A stretch of 49,339 nt of DNA from Micromonospora sp. ALFpr18c (GTDB taxonomy: Bacteria > Actinomycetota > Actinomycetes > Mycobacteriales > Micromonosporaceae): contig NZ_WBKR01000019.1 in assembly GCF_008868155.1 (NCBI RefSeq), forward strand, positions 1 to 49,339. The letters are read 5' to 3'. Below are positions 42,208-49,339 of the stretch, one piece after another. Position 1 is the stretch's first letter; every line of letters begins with the position of its first letter. The translations under genes were made by a program, and so were the position numbers. The notes beneath the pieces were generated by a model. It had not been told where the DNA came from, did not search any database, and worked only from the letters and a program-made list of their open reading frames with translations.

Positions 42208-42243
42208 GGCTCCGGCGGGGTGCGCCAACACCCCGCCGGAGCC
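42208..42243 (+). terminator. Terminator of the PadR gene
   Basis: The 13-bp perfect arms 42208-42220 and 42231-42243 surround a 10-base loop, 5 bases past the stop. Confidence 0.88.
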
Positions 42244-42359
42244 CTTACCCCGAACCGACACCTGGGAAGGCGCCCGGCCCGAAGCGGCAACCACGAGGAT
42301 AACCGGGCTCCCTCCCAGGTCCGTGCGCTCGCGCGGACCACGACACCCAGGGAGAGAGC

Positions 42360-43574
42360 ATGACCACGGTACGAACCGCGATCGTCATCGGCGGCGGCAT
42401 CGCCGGGCCGGTGACGGCGCTGGCGCTGCGTCGCGCCGGCATCGCCGCCACGGTCCACGAGGCGTACCCGGCCACCGCCAGCGGGGCCGGCGGCATCGGC
42501 GGCACCCTCGCGCTGGCGCCCAACGGCGTCGCCGCGCTGCGCAGCGTCGGCGCGGACGAGGCGGTGACGGCTACCGCCACCCCCATCGTGCGCAGCGCCA
42601 TGGCCGTCGGGCGGCGACGCCTCGACCTGCCCACGCTGGCCGGGGTGCCGCCACTGCGCGTGGTGCACCGGGCCGAGCTGCACCGGGAGCTGCACGACCG
42701 GGCCGTCGCCGAGGGCGTCTCGTTCGCGTACGGCAAACGGCTGGTCGACGTCGAGCAGAGCGACGGCGGCGTGACCGCCCGTTTCGAAGACGGCAGCACC
42801 GCCACCGCCGACGTGCTCGTCGGCGCGGACGGCATCAGATCCACGGTCCGTGGGCTCATCGACCCGGCCGCGCCCGGCCCCCGGTTCACCGGGCTGCTCG
42901 GCTTCGAGGCGGTCGCCCGACACGAGGTGGGCGTCGAGCCCGGCACGATGACGTTCGCGTTCGGGCGACGCGGCTACTACCTGTACTGGCCGGAGCCGGG
43001 CGGCGGCACCCGGTGGGGGGCCAACCTGCCGCAGCAACGGCCGATGAGCCTCGTCGAGGCCCGCGCGGTGCCGGCGGCACAGTGGATGGACACGCTGCGC
43101 ACCAGCTACGGCGACGACGATCCGGGTCGGGAGCTGATGGCGACCAGCAGCGCCGACGAGCTTCAGGTGGTCGGCTCGTTGCACATCATGCCGCCCGTGC
43201 CGCACTGGTACCGGGGTCGGATGGTGCTGGTCGGCGACGCGGCGCACGCGCCGTCGAACAGCTCCGGGCAGGGCGCGTCGCTGGCCATCGAGAGCGGAGT
43301 GCAGCTCGCCCGGTGCCTGCGTGACCTGCCGGACGTCCAGGCGGCGTTCGCCGCGTACGTGCGGCTGCGTCGTGCGCGGGTGGAGAAGGTCGCCGCCCGC
43401 GCGGCACGGATCAACCACACCAAGGCCCCGGGGCCGGTCGCCCGGACGCTGATGCCGCTGCTGATGCCGCTGTTCGTGCGCACGGTGATGGACCCGGAGA
43501 AGACCGTCGCCCACGAGCAACGCTATGTCATCGACTTCGACGCACCGGTGACGGCGGAGCCCGCGCTGCGCTGA
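42360..43574 (+). CDS. FAD-dependent monooxygenase
   Basis: This 404-aa protein is a class A flavoprotein hydroxylase (PHBH-like). The Rossmann FAD motif GGGIAG is at 11-16, the DG motif VGADGIRSTVRG is near residue 155, and the GDAAHAP motif is near 292-298. The substrate is unknown; relatives hydroxylate aromatic compounds or inactivate drugs. It is next to PadR, which often controls such detoxification genes. The ATG at 42360 is preceded by a gagaga SD-like stretch. Confidence 0.9.
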   Translation: MTTVRTAIVIGGGIAGPVTALALRRAGIAATVHEAYPATASGAGGIGGTLALAPNGVAALRSVGADEAVTATATPIVRSAMAVGRRRLDLPTLAGVPPLRVVHRAELHRELHDRAVAEGVSFAYGKRLVDVEQSDGGVTARFEDGSTATADVLVGADGIRSTVRGLIDPAAPGPRFTGLLGFEAVARHEVGVEPGTMTFAFGRRGYYLYWPEPGGGTRWGANLPQQRPMSLVEARAVPAAQWMDTLRTSYGDDDPGRELMATSSADELQVVGSLHIMPPVPHWYRGRMVLVGDAAHAPSNSSGQGASLAIESGVQLARCLRDLPDVQAAFAAYVRLRRARVEKVAARAARINHTKAPGPVARTLMPLLMPLFVRTVMDPEKTVAHEQRYVIDFDAPVTAEPALR

Positions 43575-43581
43575 ACGCGGG

Positions 43582-43611
43582 GCGCGGGGTGACCGGTGAG
43601 CCACCCCGCGC
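43582..43611. terminator. Bidirectional terminator
   Basis: gcgcggggtg (43582-43591) pairs with caccccgcgc (43602-43611). It lies between the convergent monooxygenase (stop 43574) and pepN (stop 43648). Confidence 0.8.
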
Positions 43612-43647
43612 CCGCCCGCGTTCTCCGGCCGTCGGGCGGACCCGACC

Positions 43648-46161
<2,514 letters not shown>

Positions 46162-46230
46162 CCGCTTATCCTGCCCGATGGGGATCGGCACGCGGTCACC
46201 ACACGACCCTCGGCACTGGAGGAAAGAACC

Positions 46231-46449
46231 ATGGCGCAACACCCCAAGGGCGACTTCGACCTCTCTCGGGCGGTCTGGCAGCGGGCCGAGGGGGACACCT
46301 CCGACAGCGCCGTCGAGGTCGCCTTCGTCGACGATCTCATCGGCATGCGCAACTCCTCCGAGCCGGAGGGGCCGGTGCTGGTCTTCACACAGGCCGAGTG
46401 GGACGCGTTCGTCGCCGGCGCGCAGGACGGCGAATTCGACCTGGACTGA
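46231..46449 (+). CDS. DUF397-domain protein, solitary
   Basis: This 72-aa protein has the DUF397 layout with AVWQRAEGD in place of WRKSS, AVEVAFVDDLIGMRNS and VLVFTQAEWDAFVAGAQDGEF. The cysteine usual in the family is missing. No XRE gene is adjacent, unlike 17568-18622, so it may act with a distant regulator or have been recruited alone. GGAGGAAAG is 5 bases before the ATG. Confidence 0.88.
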   Translation: MAQHPKGDFDLSRAVWQRAEGDTSDSAVEVAFVDDLIGMRNSSEPEGPVLVFTQAEWDAFVAGAQDGEFDLD

Positions 46450-46460
46450 CTGCCGCCGGG

Positions 46461-46497
46461 GGTCACGGGTGGCGCGGGACACCCGCCACCCGTGACC
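46461..46497. terminator. Bidirectional terminator
   Basis: The 14-bp perfect arms 46461-46474 and 46484-46497 lie between convergent stops at 46449 and 46504. Confidence 0.88.
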
Positions 46498-46503
46498 GCC
46501 GGG

Positions 46504-46893
46504 TCAGGCATCGCCATCGCCCCAGCCGAGGCCCCCGGGGCCCGGGGCGTGGTGGAAGCCGGGGTGCTCGGCCACATCGACGCAGCGCTCGCCGTCGGGG
46601 CCGACCGCCCCACAGAACAGCCGCTCGGCCCGGTGCCACGCGTCGGCCGGTGACAGGGCCGCCGCGCCGAGCGCCACCTCCGGGCGGAGCAGGCTCAGCG
46701 CCTCCGCGTACCCCACGGCCAGCTCGCGGGCGTCGGCCGCGCCCGGCGCGGTGAAGCCCAGGTGCACGGTGAAGAACCGGTGCGGCCGGGTCGGCCGCCC
46801 GGGCGGCCCGATCAGTGCCCGTACGTCCCGGCCCGGGCCCAGTGCCCCCGCTGCCCGCCGCTGCCGCCAGTACGGCGACCTGTTGTCGCGCAT
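46504..46893 (-). CDS. Hypothetical protein
   Basis: This 129-aa protein is basic at the N-terminus (RDNRSPYWRQRRA). It has a middle region RFFTVHLGFTAPGAADARELAVGYAEAL and a Cys/His-containing C-terminal part (ERLFCGAVGPDGERCVDVAEHPGFHHAPG) that might bind metal. The family is not recognised. It lies convergent with the DUF397 gene and divergent from the P450 gene; 46894-47109 (216 bases) shows nothing clear beyond the P450 ribosome-binding site. Confidence 0.6.
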   Translation of the reverse strand: MRDNRSPYWRQRRAAGALGPGRDVRALIGPPGRPTRPHRFFTVHLGFTAPGAADARELAVGYAEALSLLRPEVALGAAALSPADAWHRAERLFCGAVGPDGERCVDVAEHPGFHHAPGPGGLGWGDGDA

Positions 46894-47109
46894 TCGCCCT
46901 CCCCGTGGTCGTGGCCGTCGGCCCACTGGAGGCCGCGCCGGCCGACCGGCACTGCCGCCGACGGCGGCCCCACCAGCAGCAAACCAGGTTCCGCCGCCCC
47001 TGGGAGGGGCCAGCCGGCGCGCCGTCGACGCGGGGGATTCAGCGGCGGCCACGAGGGTAGACGCAGCCGGGCCGTGGCGATGGCCGCCACCGGCACCCGA
47101 GGAGGCCCG

Positions 47110-48357
47110 ATGGCGACCATGCCGGCCGACCGCAGCCCGGACAGCACCCTCGCGCTGCTCCGCGCCGGCTACCGGTTCATCGGCGAACGCTGCGACCGGT
47201 ACGGCAGCGACGTCTTCCAGACCCGGATCCTGCTCGCGCCGACCATCTGCCTCCGTGGCCGGCCCGCGGCGACGCTGTTCTACGACAACGAGCGCTTCCA
47301 GCGGCGCACCGCGATGCCGCTGCGGGTGCAACGGACCCTCACCGGCCGCGGTGGCGTGCAGGGGCTGGACGGGCCGGAGCACTCCGACCGCAAGGCCATG
47401 CTCATGTCGATCATGACGCCGACCGCGATCCGGCAGCTCGGTGAACTCTTCGACGAGGAGTGGCGGACCCGGATCCCCGCCTGGGAGGCCGCCGGGCCGG
47501 TCCCGCTCTACGACGAGGTGGGCCGCCTGCTGACCCGGGCGGTGTGCGCCTGGGCCGGGGTGCCGCTGGCGACGTCACAGGTGAACCGCCGCGCCATCGA
47601 CCTGCACGCCATGATCGAGGCCCCCGCGGTGGTCGGCCCCCGGCACTGGCGAGGGCTGCTCGCCCGCCGCCGCGCCGAACGCTGGATCGCCACCATCATC
47701 GAGCGGACCCGCCTCGGCCTGCTCCCGGCACCGGCCGGCAGCGCCCTGGCGGTGATCGCCGAGCACCGGGACGCGCGGGGCACGCTGCTCCCCCGCCGGA
47801 TCGCCGCGGTGGAACTGCTCAACCTGCTGCGGCCGGTGGTCGCCGTCGACCAGTACATCGCCTTCGCCGCGCTCGCCCTGCACGACCACCCCGCCTGGCG
47901 GCAGCGGGTCCGCGACGACGACGAGGCGACCGGGCAGTTCGTCCAGGAGGTACGCCGCTACTACCCGTTCTTCCCGATCGCGGCGGCCCGGGTCCGGCGC
48001 TCCTTCGACTGGGAGGGCCACCACTTCCCCCGAGGCAGGCGGGTGCTGCTCGACCTCTACGGCACCAACCACCACCCGACCCTCTGGCCACAACCCGAGC
48101 TGTTCCGTCCGGAGCGGTTCGCCGGCCGCCGAGCAGACCCGTTCGACCTGATCCCGCAGGGCGGCGGCGACCACTGGGCGGGGCACCGCTGCGCCGGCGA
48201 GTGGATCACCATCGACCTGATGAAGCGGGCGGTCACCAACCTGACCACCACCATGAGCTACGACGTCCCCGTCCAGAACCTGGCCCTGGACCTGCACCGG
48301 ATGCCCGCCCTGCCACCGGTCGGCCTGACCCTCGCCAACATCCGCCGGACCGCCTGA
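47110..48357 (+). CDS. CYP152-type cytochrome P450 (peroxygenase-like)
   Basis: This 415-aa protein has ExxR at 280-283 and the heme-ligand Cys361 in QGGGDHWAGHRCAGEW, which matches the unusual CYP152 heme region rather than the common FGxGxHxCxG. Helix I carries Arg241-Pro242 (LLRPVVAV) instead of the acid-Thr pair. In P450BSbeta, Arg242-Pro243 anchor the fatty acid carboxylate so that H2O2 can be used directly. It is therefore a likely H2O2-dependent fatty acid hydroxylase or decarboxylase (inference from known family). GGAGG is 5 bases before the ATG. A GT2 gene starts 5 bases after its stop. Confidence 0.9.
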   Translation: MATMPADRSPDSTLALLRAGYRFIGERCDRYGSDVFQTRILLAPTICLRGRPAATLFYDNERFQRRTAMPLRVQRTLTGRGGVQGLDGPEHSDRKAMLMSIMTPTAIRQLGELFDEEWRTRIPAWEAAGPVPLYDEVGRLLTRAVCAWAGVPLATSQVNRRAIDLHAMIEAPAVVGPRHWRGLLARRRAERWIATIIERTRLGLLPAPAGSALAVIAEHRDARGTLLPRRIAAVELLNLLRPVVAVDQYIAFAALALHDHPAWRQRVRDDDEATGQFVQEVRRYYPFFPIAAARVRRSFDWEGHHFPRGRRVLLDLYGTNHHPTLWPQPELFRPERFAGRRADPFDLIPQGGGDHWAGHRCAGEWITIDLMKRAVTNLTTTMSYDVPVQNLALDLHRMPALPPVGLTLANIRRTA

Positions 48358-48362
48358 CGACC

Positions 48363-49339
48363 ATGCGCCGTCCGCCAGGTCGAGTCGGGGTACGGCGGGA
48401 CGTCCCGGCCGGCCCGCTGCCGATGACGTACGTGCTGCCGCTGCACTGGCACACCGACGCCGGTCTCGACGAGCTGACCGACTACCTGCGCGGGTTGGCC
48501 GAGCACGTCGAGGTGCTCGTGGTCGACGGCTCACCCCCGGACGTCTTCGCCCGGCACGCCGACGCGTGGCGCGGCCTGGTCCGCCACCTTCCGCCCGACC
48601 CCACCGCGCGAGGGCTCAACGGCAAGGTCGTCGGAGTACTCACCGGGGTCCGCGCGGCACGCCACGAGCACGTGGTGATCGCCGACGACGACATCCGGTA
48701 CGACGGGACCGGGCTGCGCGCGGTGCACCGCCTGTTGGACCGGGCCGACCTGGTCCGCCCGCAGAACTACTTCCACCCGCTGCCCTGGCACGCCTGGTGG
48801 GACACCGGCCGGACACTGCTCAACCGGGCGCTCGGCGACGACTATCCGGGTACCCTCGCGGTACGCCGCAGCACCTTCCTCGACATGGGCGGGTACGACC
48901 CCGACGTCCTCTTCGAGAACCTGGAGATGATCCGCACCGTGCGCGCGTACGGCGGGGTCGAGGTCCGACCGGCCTGGCTGTACGTACGCCGACTGCCGCC
49001 CGACGCGGCGCACTTCCGGGGCCAGCGGGTCCGCCAGGCGTACGACGACCTGGCCCAGCCGGCCCGCCTGGTGACCGCGCTCGCGGTCCTGCCGGCGCTG
49101 GCGGCGGCGGTCGCGACCCACCGGCGTGGACCGCTGCTCGCCGCGGCGACCGCTGTCGTCGCCCTGGCAGAGGTGGGCCGCCGCCGCGCCGGCGGCAACG
49201 CCGTGTTCCCGCCGAGCACCCCGCTGGCCGCCCCGCTCTGGCTGGTGGAGCGCGGCGCCTGCAGCTGGTTGGCGGTCAGCCAGCGGCTCCTGTTCGACGG
49301 CGTCCGCTACGGCAACACCCGCATCCGCCAAGCCGCCCA
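48363..49339 (+). CDS. Family 2 glycosyltransferase, partial (3' end outside the window)
   Basis: The frame is open from the ATG at 48363 to the last base, 325 codons, with strongly G/C-rich third positions. Visible features are VLVVDGSPP near 51-59, the NGKV motif at 86-89, the DDD motif at 108-110 (VVIADDDIRYD) for metal and nucleotide-sugar binding, and an AVRRSTFLDMGGYD acceptor-side motif near 165. A possible membrane segment lies near residues 237-254. An ATG at 48423 is a possible start. It immediately follows the CYP152 gene and may be co-transcribed. The sugar and acceptor are unknown. Confidence 0.85.
   Translation, partial: MRRPPGRVGVRRDVPAGPLPMTYVLPLHWHTDAGLDELTDYLRGLAEHVEVLVVDGSPPDVFARHADAWRGLVRHLPPDPTARGLNGKVVGVLTGVRAARHEHVVIADDDIRYDGTGLRAVHRLLDRADLVRPQNYFHPLPWHAWWDTGRTLLNRALGDDYPGTLAVRRSTFLDMGGYDPDVLFENLEMIRTVRAYGGVEVRPAWLYVRRLPPDAAHFRGQRVRQAYDDLAQPARLVTALAVLPALAAAVATHRRGPLLAAATAVVALAEVGRRRAGGNAVFPPSTPLAAPLWLVERGACSWLAVSQRLLFDGVRYGNTRIRQAA

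Overview
This window reads as chromosomal DNA from a high-GC actinomycete of the Micromonospora / Micromonosporaceae type. The reasons are roughly 70% GC with G/C-rich third codon positions, many GTG starts with 4-base GTGA overlaps, a CIRCE-HrcA circuit, XRE-DUF397 regulator pairs, and a core gene order seen across actinobacteria. The genus is an inference from gene content and style, because no searches were run.

Core block 1 (about 150-16508, mostly minus strand) holds a 61-aa basic protein, uppS, recO, era, a degenerate cytidine deaminase-like gene, a CorC/HlyC transporter-like gene, ybeY, phoH, a serine hydrolase, HIT, rsmE, dnaJ, hrcA and hemW. These genes serve cell-wall lipid carrier synthesis, recombination, ribosome maturation and the heat-shock response. 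A DUF4097 lipoprotein, an acyltransferase, an SDR and a DUF4870 protein are interspersed. Core block 2 (27933-41229, mostly minus strand) holds lepA, rpsT, holA, comEC, comEA, an SDR, degV, a GpgP-like phosphatase, rsfS and nadD. In mycobacteria the order nadD-rsfS-gpgP-...-degV-comEA-comEC-holA-rpsT-...-lepA is conserved, so this is a shared actinobacterial neighbourhood.

Between the blocks lies an accessory stretch (16528-27764). It contains a crotonase-family gene, then a regulatory and small-protein island (17568-21370). That island has a DUF397 + XRE pair, two small conserved actinobacterial proteins, an 81-aa DUF397-like protein followed by a strong hairpin, an unrecognised 149-aa protein and a JmjC/cupin Fe(II) oxygenase. 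Coding-like gene remnants flank the island on both sides. Further on come a lysozyme-like protein, a MOSC protein, a sugar ABC importer lacking its own ATPase, and two nearly identical GlsB-family genes created by a 378-bp duplication. A second scar (36983-37754) inside core block 2 has a truncated VOC gene, a CxxC small protein and a GntR-family regulator with three 17-bp-spaced direct repeats between them.

The right end (41268-49339) is ordinary accessory chromosome. It has a PadR regulator with a perfect palindromic operator candidate and its FAD-monooxygenase neighbour, an M1 aminopeptidase, a solitary DUF397 protein, and a CYP152-type P450 (peroxygenase-like Arg-Pro signature) followed closely by a GT2 glycosyltransferase that runs off the window. 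Three long intergenic inverted-repeat elements (1-79, 27151-27189, 41370-41448) recur in gene-free DNA. I saw no rRNA, tRNA or CRISPR array. The most interesting candidate for an undescribed system is the DUF397-like / unknown / JmjC oxygenase cassette at 19692-21370.
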